From: Darksidea phi | Taxonomy: Eukaryota; Ascomycota; Dothideomycetes; Pleosporales; Lentitheciaceae | Assembly (NCBI GenBank): GCA_030770425.1 | Contig: JASJFT010000025.1 | Location: 124,001-188,000, forward strand | Reading direction: 5' to 3' | DNA length: 64,000 bases | Shown: piece by piece, positions 1-10,435 of the stretch | Position numbering within the stretch: the stretch's first letter is position 1 | Layout of the letters: each line of letters starts with the position of its first letter | The notes under the pieces: model-generated | Seen by the model: only the letters and a program-made list of their open reading frames with translations | Told to the model about the DNA's origin: nothing | Databases searched by the model: none | Translations under genes and position numbers: made by a program

Positions 1-905
1 TCCACCTTAGATAGATTAACCTCCTACTTTATTATTTGATTTGGATTTGCATAGTAGGAGTCTCTTTACAAGGTCCGCACGAAATACAGTAGGAGTTTTT
101 ACATAGTAGAGGTACTATACCTATACCTTATATACAATAATAGAGCTATAGAGCTATATACAGTACGACGGGGTAATATTTCGAATATTAAGGCGCTGGA
201 CGAGAAATAACATATAATACCGAACCACAGAGCCTGGTTAGGAGACCAACAGCGGTAGCGAGGAGTTAGCGCACTAATACTACCACCTATAGTATAAAAA
301 TTGCCCGCGATGATACTAGTATCCTACTTACTATATCTATCTCTTATCCTTAGCCAGCTTCCTTATATCAATACCTACTAACTATATATCTTTACTAACG
401 ATCGTTCGCCTAGTCCTTTAGGAGGACCTTTATTAGGAGGTAGAGTATAATAGGCTATTCGAGTATAGCGCTCTAAACCTTTCGAATATCGCGGCGGAGT
501 ATCCCCGGCGCTACAGGCGGGAGGTACTATCGACAGGGCTCCTCGATTATAATAACTATTAGTACGAAACCAACTATACGTTAGATATATTCGAGGGAAC
601 GAGCGGCGACAGGATTCTTATATAGCTATTAGTAGTTACCTATAACATATTCCTATCCGAGGCCCTATATAACGAGGATAGGCGTTTCGTCTAGAGGTAG
701 CTATACCGTCTACGTAGGCTGGGGGGAAAGCTTATATAGGAAAGACGGTTAAGGAAGAAGAAATCGGCCTTCTTAACAGGCTATCGAGGGAGTGAATACC
801 TAACGTAGAAGATAGAGCTGGTATCTATAGTAGATACGATACGAACGATAGCGTAGGGGGTAAGAGGTTCAGCGTTATCGGCGTATTTAACTATCTACAT
901 ATATT
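1..905. repeat. RIP-like degraded repeat relic
   Basis: This stretch is very rich in TA dinucleotides and nearly lacks CA and TG over long runs (for example 421-480 and 661-720 have neither), while CG dinucleotides remain common. That is the expected scar of repeat-induced point mutation, which turns CpA into TpA in duplicated DNA. All frames are closed by many TAG/TAA codons, so no gene survives. The bias stops within about 60 bases near 905-960, where ordinary composition begins. The source is probably a transposable element cut by the window edge, but I recognise no family. Plain AT-rich intergenic DNA is less likely, because CpG-rich islands persist in it. Confidence 0.7.
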
Positions 906-1003
906 ATTAGTAAATTTATTATCGTATAGTCACTACCTATTGCGTAAGATGTCGAAACATTAAAACACAATAAGGTGATTAGAATCACGAAAAACACAGC
1001 CAG

Positions 1004-1052
1004 CCCAGGAGCCAACGTGACGTCACGCCGGGTAGTGGCCCAAGCTCCTGGG
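1004..1052. promoter_or_regulatory. Nested palindrome with CRE-like core
   Basis: A perfect 12-base palindrome, CGTGACGTCACG (1016-1027), contains the TGACGTCA site bound by CREB/ATF-type bZIP proteins. It lies inside a wider inverted repeat: CCCAGGAGC at 1004-1012 and its exact reverse complement GCTCCTGGG at 1044-1052. A G-run follows at 1051-1066. The block sits just outside the RIP-like relic and downstream of the 3' end of the minus-strand phosphotransferase gene, so it could be a bZIP site, a terminal structure of the degraded element, or chance. Confidence 0.4.
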
Positions 1053-1267
1053 GGAGGGGGGGGGGATTTAGTGTATATAGCGTAAGACGTAGTGCTCTTG
1101 CACCTACGGTCTATTGTAGTCGAAGGAATGTACAAATCTTCCGTTAACATCCTATGTGAAATCACTTCCAGTCATAACTCGAGACGTCTTGATAGCACTG
1201 TCATATTTTTGCCCTTGATAAGCTCTTGAGCTTGTGTGATGAACAGAGAGAAACGCCCAGATCCTCA

Positions 1268-3033
1268 TTAGTATGGCCATATCTTCCGTATCTCTTCAGC
1301 CGATTTACCATACTCCGCACAGTGAGCTATGAAAATTTCAAGGAGTTCCTCGTTCCGCTGCTGCTTCTCCTCAAAGTCATCATCAGGGGCAATCCAGCCG
1401 TCGGCATCGGTACCCAGATATTCCCGGGCGAGCTCATAGATCTTGTGGTGGTCCCGGTATTCTTGAAATTCCTGCTGATACTTTTCAATCTCATCCTCGC
1501 TGAAATTGCATGGACAGTCGCCGGAAAATCCAGCTTCATTCCATACGTCGGCTATTGCAATCAGGCAAACGCGAAGAGGTACAATACCCTCTTCCCACGC
1601 TTCTCCACAACGGAGGAAGAGTTGTCGGAAAAGTGGAGGAAAACGTATAGATTTGAAGACATTCTTGTTCTTAAAACCGCTGGCAGCCTCGTAAGCCTTG
1701 CCCATCATTGTTTGTTTGTATTTGAACCTGACAATCGCTTGATCGTCGTCGTCCATTTCGTCGATGTTCTCCGGGAACTTTGGTATCTCGAACCCAAGCT
1801 TGTAGTCCTCGCCAATGCTTATAAATTCGGGGAAGCGAACTTGGTAAAACAAAGGCGAGACCACGATAGATTGCCAATCAATAAGCGAGACGATTTGGGT
1901 AGGCTCTTCGTCAGAAACGAAGATGTTTCCCATGTGTAGGTCGGTATGCCATAAGGTCGGCCATGGAAAGCGTCCAGGAAGAGTCTTCGCGTCCATCTTA
2001 AGAAAGACCTCTTTAGCCATTTTCAAGACGGCAAGTTGTTCCTCAGTAGAGCCTCGTGGTGGCCCGTAGGGCACAACTTTGGGATTCTGTTCGATACGTG
2101 CAATCTCACGTTCCGCAAGCGCAACGCCAAAAGCAGGTAGAGTGGGCCCTAATAAGGTATAATTATTAGTTAAGGAAAGGAGTTGACCCAGTATTACTCA
2201 CATGGCCCTCGGTCAAAGCAGGCCTGTACAGATTCCGCTTCGTCCTTGCCAAACCATGACCGCTCGCAAGACGGCCCGATGCAAAAATGGCCAGAAGGGT
2301 CCATCTCGGGCGCTAGAGGTTTGTACTTGTCGCCGGCCCCCATTGACTCACGGAGGTAGAGACTTCCATTCGCGGGGAAAGCAATCGACGCGAGATCAGC
2401 TTCAACCTTGCATAGGTTTTCGATGAATTCAAAATGACTCATATCTTCCATCTCTCCCCATTTCTTGACCAGTTGGCAGCCGACAGCCTTCTCCATTATG
2501 ATGTATTCGGCACCGACTGGGTTCGAAGAGTCGGCGTTCCATGCTAGGACTTTGGGGACTGGAACTGTGGTGCGATCATGCACTATTGGCGCATTAATCA
2601 GTCACGAGCTTTCCGTTCTAAAGCACGGAGAGCATACAGTATTGCAAAACGGCTGCTTCAGATGCTGTTAGGTACTTAGGGGGCCCAGCAATAGAGAAGG
2701 GGAGTTTAGCAACGACCTCCGTTCCATCTTGTTTGCTCATGAGTAACGCCTTGCTGAAGCCGCCTTCCATTTTCTCAATTGTGCGGATAGGCGATTTGCT
2801 ACTGCCGGCAGAGGCGGCTACAGCGCAGAGCTGGTCCAAGTCGAATTTCAGATATCTTTGGTCGCATAATTCCTTCTCCCTGGCCAAGAAGCGTCCATTC
2901 GTATATTTGAAAAGCTCCTCGCGACTAATTCTCTCACCTATAACACCTTAATTAATAATTTGAATAGGTCACGGGTGGTTCTTACCCCGGCAGAGTATTG
3001 AAAGAGTTCTATATGAGCTGGAGGATATCGCAT
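1268..3033 (-). CDS. APH-family phosphotransferase (AIM9-like)
   Basis: Predicted 534-residue kinase-fold protein of the aminoglycoside phosphotransferase/choline kinase superfamily. The model has four exons (3033-2986, 2932-2638, 2582-2202, 2148-1268). The last three joins rest on family-like sequence: EAAVLQYLHDRTTVPVPKVL across intron 2 and DRGPWPTL across intron 3, with GTATGC and GTGAGT donors. The catalytic loop HTDLHMGN and the metal-binding IDWQ are in the last exon; an ATP-pocket lysine lies in EVVAKLPF. Fungi carry many such genes, often annotated AIM9-like, with unknown substrates. Exon 1 is the weakest part: it starts at an ATG, gives 16 residues, and its partner acceptor is an unusual GAG, so the true N-terminus may differ. 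No transit peptide is evident. Confidence 0.75.
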
Positions 3034-3718
3034 GCTTGCCCCTCCAGAATTTCATGCTGATAGATGTAATGGAAAACAACAATGGCATACTCTGCGTATG
3101 GATTTTGTTCGAGCCTGGTTTGCTTAGTGAGTGTGAGCACTTATCAAGAAGAATTACACACCTTCCCAATTTCATGGACCACAGGCGCTCGCTGAGAATG
3201 AGTCTCTGAAACGCTGTTTGCACGTAAGAAGGGTGACCGACATATCCGATGCTATGGATCCTGAGCCACAGGCCTCAGTCTTTGGTTGAAGGTGTACACG
3301 CGTGTCAGGCTCCTATTGAAATGGCAAGCCGAGCTAGAGAAGAGAGAATGTGGTAGCAAAACAAGTTTAAGTACAGATGACCTCTAGCTTCGGTGCATGT
3401 GCAACGCGCTTAGGTTGCTAGAGTCGGTGACGTGGGCTATAGCATCGATACTTTCGGAACCTGCGGCACGGCATCGGCGCATGTAAAGGCGACCGAGAGC
3501 GAGGTCTTAAAGAGATTGGCGGAAGATACGGATGTAGACGGCGTGAACCAACGGCGTGGAAGCACCGGGTGACGTAAGCAAGGCGCTTGGACCCTAATGA
3601 AAGGCTGCTGCTTCGACGCGCCCGATCACCGGGCCCTACCGACGCTCATTGAAGCAGCCGCGCATGTGGGCGTTGTCCTGCAAGCGTTCAGTGTAATATA
3701 TCCTAACCGATCCTCAAG
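3034..3718. other. Intergenic, divergent promoters
   Basis: The space lies between the divergently transcribed phosphotransferase and protein kinase genes. I see no supported gene. Short open frames on the minus strand at 2969-3223 overlap the phosphotransferase 5' end and show no domain. No clear TATA box or repeat stands out. Confidence 0.5.
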
Positions 3719-5374
3719 ATGTTCCGCCGTGGAGCCTACAATACACTTTTTCCGGAAACTCCCGCCCTTCCCGTCTCGGAAGGGCCTCAAGCTATGGATG
3801 GCACGCTTATGGACACTGGGAAGACTCTTCCCAATAGTCTGTCCATTGACCGTGGCTTAGATGGACATCAAATCAATCTACTTCGCCTTCAAATAATGGA
3901 TGATTCCACGGAGTCCAAGCCGGATAATTACAGAATATCTCCAGTCACTTCTCAATCCATTCTGGGACCACCTGCTGTTGTAGATGTGTCAAGTCTAGGT
4001 TCTGGTACGGAGACAAAAACTGAACTAGAGCTCATTCTTAAAGACTGGTCGATGAGAGGAGCTCATGTGGACTTCCAACCTAGCGAGAAAGTCCCCTTAG
4101 AGGAAGGCCGCTTGCTTGGCTATGGATCTATGGGCGGTGTTTACGAGACTAGCATTCGCGGGCATACTTTCGCGTGGAAGAGACGGTTCTGCAGGCGCCG
4201 GATTGGAGACGCGGAGAGGAAGGAGATCGAGATATTGAAGAAAGTTTCACATCACCATATCGTCAAGCTCGCCGGATCCTATACCCATCGGCAAATCCTT
4301 GGACTACTCCTCTATCCGGTTGCCTACTGTGATCTTGCAACCTTTCTCGAAGACTCGGAAGCCTTCCTCGCTCAAAACGACCTAGAGCGGTCACAACGCG
4401 AAAGACTCAAAACACTGCTCTCGCTTCAGAATATAGAGTATTCTGAGTGTGATGATGACCACGATAAGGCAACGCTAGAAGCGCATCACATAGGAGAAGG
4501 GTTGAAATATTTCGCAATATCGAGGATGGGCTGTATTGTCTGCGCCGTGGAGTATCTGCACGGTCAAAGGATTCGCCACAAGGATCTGAAGCCATCAAAT
4601 ATTTTGGTTTCGCCGGAAGGACTATGGCTAACAGATTTCGGCACCGCGACCGACTTTTCTCTACAAACATTGAGCACGACAGAGAATTGCGAACGAGGCA
4701 CGCCAAAATACTTTGCGCCCGAGGTTGCCGCCTTCCAACCCAGCGGACGTGCGGCGGACATCTTCTCCTTGGGGTGCGTCTTACTTGAAATGCATTACGT
4801 AAATCATTGCCAAAAAGACCAAAGTTCTGGCCAGCCAACACTCAAACTTCTGAGAGATCTTCGCAGCACACAAGACAAGTCCTTCCAGGCCAACCTCGAC
4901 CAGATCCAGAAATGGTTTTGGACCTCTGCCCCTGAACCCAAGACATTGACCAATCGTCATATTGAACGTGAGATCCGCAGGATGCTCGAGAAGGAGCCTG
5001 GTTCAAGGCCGTCAATCACCGAAATCCACAAGAATTTTGCTCTAATTGACACGCTCCAGCGGGGCGAAGGAGTGCGACCCGTCTTTGGAGATTGTTGTAG
5101 GAGATCGTGCATTACCGCTGAAGAACACGATAAGATAATGCTTGAAGTGAAGCTTGCGCATGAGAATGAGGTCGAGGCAATAAGAGCTGAACATGCTAGC
5201 AGGATGGAAGATATGCAGAAGTCTCTTATTCTGCAGGCGCACGCACATAAGAAGGAGCTCGAGGCAATAAGAGCTGAACATCATAGTAGGATAGAAGAAT
5301 TACGGGAGTCCCTCACTGCGCAGGCACAGGGAGAAAAGGGTATACTTATCCCCAAACAGAAGTGGACCTTTTAA
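3719..5374 (+). CDS. Protein kinase with C-terminal coiled-coil repeats
   Basis: A 551-residue single-exon protein starting at the first ATG of the frame; a start at 3791 is also possible. The Ser/Thr kinase domain spans about residues 130-445: glycine loop GYGSMGGVYE (~133), AWK beta-3 lysine (~152), catalytic loop RHKDLKPSN with HKD in place of HRD (~287), DFG (~305) and APE-type FAPEV (~331). The tail (475-551) is a charged, heptad-like repeat with 29-residue period, LEAIRAEH..RMEE..SL..QA, and probably forms a coiled coil. The frame ends just after a second clear repeat, while related repeat DNA continues 400 bases further in other frames with stops, so the tail looks shortened by mutation. 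It resembles lineage-specific fungal kinases found near HET and ankyrin genes; the pathway is unknown. Confidence 0.8.
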   Translation: MFRRGAYNTLFPETPALPVSEGPQAMDGTLMDTGKTLPNSLSIDRGLDGHQINLLRLQIMDDSTESKPDNYRISPVTSQSILGPPAVVDVSSLGSGTETKTELELILKDWSMRGAHVDFQPSEKVPLEEGRLLGYGSMGGVYETSIRGHTFAWKRRFCRRRIGDAERKEIEILKKVSHHHIVKLAGSYTHRQILGLLLYPVAYCDLATFLEDSEAFLAQNDLERSQRERLKTLLSLQNIEYSECDDDHDKATLEAHHIGEGLKYFAISRMGCIVCAVEYLHGQRIRHKDLKPSNILVSPEGLWLTDFGTATDFSLQTLSTTENCERGTPKYFAPEVAAFQPSGRAADIFSLGCVLLEMHYVNHCQKDQSSGQPTLKLLRDLRSTQDKSFQANLDQIQKWFWTSAPEPKTLTNRHIEREIRRMLEKEPGSRPSITEIHKNFALIDTLQRGEGVRPVFGDCCRRSCITAEEHDKIMLEVKLAHENEVEAIRAEHASRMEDMQKSLILQAHAHKKELEAIRAEHHSRIEELRESLTAQAQGEKGILIPKQKWTF

Positions 5375-5790
5375 GGAAAAGTTTGGCTCCTCTGTATATT
5401 AAAGCAGATGCGAAGCCTACATATGCGGACAAGCTCGAGGCAATAATGGCTGAACATGCTAGCAGGATGGAAGAGTCGAAGAAGTTCCTTCCTACGCAGG
5501 CTCATGTACGTAAGGAGGTCAAGGTAATGAAAGTTGAATTTACTCTTAAGGTGGACGATGTACGGAAGTCCCTTACTATGCGGGTTTTAGAAAAAAAAAA
5601 GGATATACTTCCCCTCGAATAGGAAGTAGGCCTTTTAAAGAGAAGTTTAGCTCCTCTATGTTAAAGTAGGTGCGAAGCCTGTACGTGAGTACGGGTTGAG
5701 GTAATAAGAGTTGAACGTGCTACGGAAGTCCCTTGCTGCGCAGGCACAACAAGAAAAGGAAGAGCTCATCCGCAGACACAAGGCAGGCCT
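5174..5790 (+). repeat. 87-base tandem repeat, decaying 3'
   Basis: Copies of a unit starting GAGGCAATAA begin at 5174, 5261, 5437 and (as GAGGTAATAA) 5698, with a diverged copy at 5522. Spacings of 87, 176 and 261 bases are close to one, two and three 87-base units, i.e. 29 codons. A longer segment around 5335-5436 is echoed at about 5598-5697, so units were also duplicated as a block. The first two copies are in frame with the kinase; later copies carry stops or lie in a shifted frame (5362-5622). Strand is given as that of the kinase. Confidence 0.75.
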
Positions 5791-7061
5791 TTTAATGAGG
5801 GGATTGGTTTCTCTGGGTGTCAACCAAGATGCAGATGGTTCCTTTGATCTCTTGGGAGCACGTGTCACGTGGCTCGCAGCCTGGAAAAGAGCCACTTCAG
5901 GACTTGGACGCTTTCTATCCCAGCAAAAGCTCTGGAGTGTTTTCAGAGTCCGTCAGATACTTCACGGGGGATACCATTTCCCGGCTGCCACCTTGGGACT
6001 TCGTTGCGGTGCTTGCAAATAGACCGCTTCTTCTAAGCGGGCGATGCACCGGCATATGGGCGAGCAATACTGCACCACTCGTACTACTTTATTGGCGAAT
6101 AGTAGTAGGTGTATGGTGCAAGCGCCTCACATCTTATCAATGGGAGATGTGAGTTGACGAGTAGAGCTGGACTGATAAGTTATCCCATTACTGGCTGTGG
6201 AATTCACAGGGTGGAATGGCTCAAAGTGACCTTGTCACTTCAACGACGGGTAAGATATCGTAGATGCACCCAATCGAGCACAATATACTGTGGCTTGATG
6301 AGTAGGATCCTCAACTTCAACTGTATCTCGACGGAGCCAGCCAAAGTTACCCATGAAGCATGAACAGGCTCTTGAGCGGCACACACCAAAATCGCTATCT
6401 TCACTCCGCAGAAGCAGTTGACGTGCTCGCTGTACATCGAACAGCCGTATTTTGGATATGCGACATGTACATTTTTTCCCAAACAACGCAGCGGCATATA
6501 TAGGAAACAGGACGATCATCCCACTACGGAAAGACGCCGGCATTATCACTGCATCCTGTCAGCAGCAACTCAGCGTTACGCCTCTTACACTTTCCGAGCT
6601 TGCGTCCACGTAGCACATCCGCCGCAAAGATATCGAGATGTCGACGAGGATCATTTGGAGCCGTGGCGAATACGATCCTGCGAGCGGCATTGAGCCTGAG
6701 GCGTTGCCGTTAAGTGCGGGTCGGATGGCGAGTCGGACGCTTTTTGCGGCTGGGTAGGACATATTGAGGATGTGAGGAGGGGGACCCGGCGGGACTGGTG
6801 TGGTTGCGGGAGAGGGAACTAGAGATTGTTAAAGGGTAGTTGGAGCCGATAAAGGGGTTTGGGGAGTAGTAGATTTTGAGCAGTACCGGAATGGCAGAAC
6901 CATTGTGATAACGGAAGACTTGTGTAGTTAGCAGTATGGTTTCTGGTATTGCTATATTTAGGTGCTATTAGAGACGTTAAATTCGCATAGTGACATGAGA
7001 TTTTTGAGACCGTCGAACTATCTTAAGAAGGTAACTACAATTTCCAAGCAACTCGCCTCTC
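5791..7061. other. Gene-free stretch between kinase and ankyrin gene
   Basis: The first part (5711-6020) is an open frame continuing from the decayed kinase repeats; it has no domain and is probably relic. Several hairpins lie at 6071-6240 and are listed separately. The remainder has only short overlapping frames with no recognisable protein. Confidence 0.5.
6071..6240. repeat. Cluster of five inverted repeats
   Basis: Five successive hairpin-forming sequences occur in 170 bases. At 6071-6120, arms share TGCACCA and TACTACT around a short loop. At 6126-6153, CTCACATCT pairs exactly with AGATGTGAG over a 10-base loop. At 6174-6184, GATAA/TTATC. At 6195-6209, CTGTG/CACAG. At 6224-6240, AAGTGAC/GTCACTT with a 3-base loop. 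Several stems are perfect. There is no long open frame across them. They could be a structured RNA, the end of a miniature transposon, or coincidence. Confidence 0.5.
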
Positions 7062-8719
7062 TCATGCATTTATCGAAGTTCCAGACTCCCACCTCCGAAA
7101 GTCCACATTCTTCTGCTCCTTAGGCTCCTTGGGCTCCTTGGGCTCCTTGGGCTCCTTGGGCTCCTTGGGCTCCTTGGGCTCCTTGGGCTCCCTGCGCTCC
7201 TTGGGCTCCCTGCGCTCCTTGGGCTCCCTGCGCTCCTTGGGCTCCCTGCGCTCCTTGGGCTCCTTGCGCCCTCCCCCACGGATAGGACCACCACCTTTAA
7301 TTGTTAATATAAGTAAGCTACTAATGGCGGACCTGTTTCTGAACTTACATCGCCTGCTAGAAAGGTCCGAATCGACCGACTTATGAGGATGGACCTTCAA
7401 GTTATGTTTGACCATATAACTCTGGAGCTGTTTTACTACAACATCCGGAGAGTGCTCTGTAGTCGACTCCCTGATAGACCATGAAGTTTCCTGTGAGTCA
7501 TTGGGGCCCCCAGCAAGGTCGTCAATCTCGGCAGTACTCGGCAAACCTGTTCCTCCAGATTTTGCAATCTCAGAGGCATGTTCGAGCAACGTTTGATTGT
7601 TCCTAGTTTGAAAGTCGGTGTTTACTTTGTTAGTGTTAAGAAGTAGCTGAACTATCGCAACGTTGCTCTTTTTAACAGCTAATTCGATTGGCATTTGACC
7701 ATGCCTATTCGAATGGTTGACGTCGGCCCCAATTCCGAGGAGCTGTTGCACCAGGTCTTTGTTCCCTTCTTCGATCGCTAATGTGAGCGGGGTTTGATCA
7801 GAATCGGCCTTCAGTTTCCTTTTACTAGTCGCCTGGGTGGTATCCTGAGTAGTTCCCTCTGCTTCGATCTCCTTCACGTCAGACTTCTTCACTTCGTTCA
7901 CTACCATCAAGCCAGTCCGGTATGTAGCCTCTAGTAAGGACCTGGCGTCCTCAAAAGTGGCGTCTTCGATTTTGTGCAAAGAAGAAAGGAGACAGCCGAT
8001 TCCGCGATCACAAGCTTTAGCGAGGTGGCAGGGGACTGGGTACCACAGCGGATCGCTGCGGGTAGAGAGAATATCCCCATCAAAGACGATACAAAGTCCT
8101 AGATCATCAGCGACGAGCACTTCGTAGCCGGTCCACCTTGTCAGACGGGAGCGTTTTTGGCGGACAGGCTGATTGATTCCATCGCCATTCGCTGCGTTGA
8201 CGAACAGGCGGCCGAGAGATATGAAAAGACGGTTCTGGTGCTCTCGTAGTTCAGTGTCTGAAAGCTGAAAGAAGTCGAGATCAGGATTCTCAGCAGCCAC
8301 GCCCCGGGTTAACCAGCTGAAGCCAGGATGCAGCTGGTAATCTTCCAAAACTCCATCTATGTTGCTTTCGAACAAGGGAATAGCCTCTGCATGCATGTCC
8401 AAAGGCATCATGGCAATCCATTCACGAAAGCCTTTGTCCCAAACGGATTCGAACGTCTTGGCCTTGTCGAAAAACTGCCTCACTTTCTTTCGGTTTTTCA
8501 GTTCCGCATTGCGTTGACTTATGAGAGCCAAGTCCCACTCGGCTGCGACATCCTCAGAGCATTCATCAATACCCGGGGATGTATTCAAGCAGGGCTCCCC
8601 TTCACGGGATGAGATGGCTTATAGCGTTAGTCCGCAGGCTGAAGGTCGTCGAGATGGAAACACATACCTAAGGACGAAGTCCCTTGACTCCCTGCTCTCT
8701 GTTCGTCGGTGTTGGCCAT
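7062..8719 (-). CDS. Ankyrin-repeat protein with KEP-rich tail
   Basis: A 511-residue protein in three exons (8719-8668, 8599-7349, 7294-7062). The first intron has a GTATGT donor and ACTAAC branch site and fixes the start MANTDEQRAG. The second, 54 bases with GTAAGT and ATTAAC, is a multiple of three and open, so retention would still give protein. Residues about 1-230 form a conserved-looking globular region I cannot name. Two to three ankyrin repeats follow, with DQTPLTLAIEEGNKDLVQQL and the related HGQMPIELAVKKSNVAIVQL. The C-terminus is a run of KERREP and KEP units ending in NVDFRRWESGTSINA. Ankyrin repeats bind proteins; the charged tail may bind nucleic acid or acidic partners, which is inference. 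Probably accessory. Confidence 0.75.
7115..7270 (-). repeat. 9/18-base minisatellite in ankyrin gene
   Basis: On the plus strand the unit CTCCTTGGG repeats in tandem and then alternates with CTCCCTGCG, giving an 18-base higher-order unit. On the coding strand this encodes (KEP)n and (KERREP)4. Copies are nearly identical, so the array is recent or homogenised and its length probably varies between strains. All units keep the reading frame. Confidence 0.85.
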
Positions 8720-9377
8720 AACTGGATATTGCGCTATCTTCTCCAGTGAGAGTTTTGGAGGATGATAAATAAGTCTTTGTTCGGTGCTGGTGAACAGCGC
8801 CCTGCCTGAGTTACAACACGTAGGTCGCCCCACCGCGACGGGTGATTATTTTTCCGGCTCCCAGTTGAAAGTGCTTCACCATCGCCCTCCCTCAGCGGGA
8901 AAAGAGTAATGAATGCGTATTTATGGACCTGGGAGCTGGCAATTTCGGGGAAATGGATCTTATCCTCAAGGAACGAATAATGGTAGGAGCTGGTGTCTCC
9001 ATCGAGCCTCATGACCACCCCACTATTTGTGTCACTACTTGGTGTCACTATCTTGCGTCATAGCAACGTGTACTGACAACCTATACCTACCCCAAATTAT
9101 GTCCCCACCCGGAATACTACTAATTTAATATGTACACGGTAGGCAGTAAGGCTTGGAAAGGTTTAGAATAAAAGTGAACGACCGAAACAACGGTTATAGA
9201 GATGTAGAGATACTATCACATGATATCCATTATCTACTACCAGATAGGCTCTAGGCTAACCTTTTGCTTGTCGCAATAGATACCCATGAAACATGAATCC
9301 CCCATAATCTCTACAAAATCACCAATGGAATGAATATCCTCTGAATATGATATAAGGAGTGTGATGAGCGTGCCGAT
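8720..9377. other. Intergenic, upstream of ankyrin gene
   Basis: A minus-strand frame (8734-9048, first ATG at about residue 12) could encode up to 93 residues from that ATG. It has no recognised domain and ends just upstream of the ankyrin start, so it may be a leader ORF or a relic exon. From 9060 to 9377 I see only AT-rich intergenic DNA. Confidence 0.4.
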
Positions 9378-10435
9378 TTACCATTGAGTTGCGTCGAGCA
9401 CGATGGCGCCGGAGAAACATGCTAACTCCAGAAAGCCAAGCCATTCTGCACAAGAGTCGCTGTCCCAAACAGTTTTAGTCGTAACCCATTTCTGCCCGAT
9501 GATGACCCCGTTGATGTCTCTTATTGCGACCTGGTACCATTCGGCCTGTTCCTTTTCATCGACCTTTGGCGGGTGCAGCATATGAAAGCGGCAGTAGTCT
9601 AGAAACAGACCGGCATATATTTCCCCGCTGGTGTCCAGCTAGCCATGATACCAGGTATATGGATCCTCAAGAGTCCAGATTTCTTCTTCAGGTCAGCAAG
9701 CTGATGCTCGTCGATCTTGTGGTTCTTCTCTAAAGTCATCTGTAAGGCTTCGTATTCCTTCTTAAACTCATTCGAGCGGGACATGATCGCGCGAACTCTC
9801 TCCCGAACTGCAGTAGTATCTTCCATCCTGGAGAGACTGGCGAACCGAGAAACGCGACCCTTTTTATGAAGCGCCTTATTCATAAGGAATTTGTCGTTGC
9901 TTGCTGAGATCACAGTTGGATGAGACGTCCAGACCGGAAGAATCGAAACAATACAACTAGGTATTCCGGGCCAGTATGTGATGGGCGCCCGCAGTCGTTC
10001 CTTTCTGGAATAGGTTTTGAGGTTGAGGGATAGAAGGTATCCGCGAACAGACGCAAGCCGACCCCAACCGTCCTGCTCCTCGTCAAACTTAATCTTCCCA
10101 CAATCACTGGCGAGCTTTAGGAGCAGAACAATAGGACTGATAAAATCTTCGTCTGCCCACTGGCTGGCGTCTCTTTGGCCGTATTTGCCTTTCAGGTCCT
10201 GGATCTTGCTGTCCACACTCTGGCAGAGGTTACGGTTCAATGACCCACGATATACCTCTATCTGGCCCTCTAAAGCCGGAACATATATCTTGAAAATAGT
10301 GTAGAGAAGTTGCTTCGCCAGCGGTCTATCGTAAGCGGGACACAATTCGCCGGCCTTTTCGAGTATGATGGTGTAGTTCTCGAGCACGAATTTCATTTCA
10401 ACGACGCCTTCTGCGTACTGCTTTGCGAGTTCCAT
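9378..10435 (-). CDS. Hypothetical helical protein, 334 residues
   Basis: Two exons (10435-9652, 9598-9378) joined across a 53-base intron with GTATCA donor and CTAG acceptor; the join reads RIHIPDYCRFHMLHPPKVD and keeps phase. The N-terminal two thirds is predicted mostly helical (MELAKQYAEGVVEMKFVLEN, then LLYTIFKIYVPALEGQIEVY). The middle (about 195-245) is charged and coiled-coil-like. The C-terminal exon has a strand-rich region, YQVAIRDINGVIIGQKW, ending LDATQW. I do not recognise a family. The helical start is reminiscent of N-terminal modules of fungal STAND receptors, but no NTPase follows. It lies on the same strand as the ankyrin gene, 660 bases upstream of it. Confidence 0.65.

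Noticed and set aside
1226..1939. Long plus-strand frame of 237 codons
   Set aside because: It is antisense to the phosphotransferase exon, which carries the catalytic HTDLHMGN and IDWQ motifs on the other strand; it starts with TTG and has no domain.
7129..7386. Plus-strand frame of Leu-Gly-Ser repeats
   Set aside because: It is the complement of the minisatellite in the ankyrin gene; repeats of 9 bases stay open in several frames.
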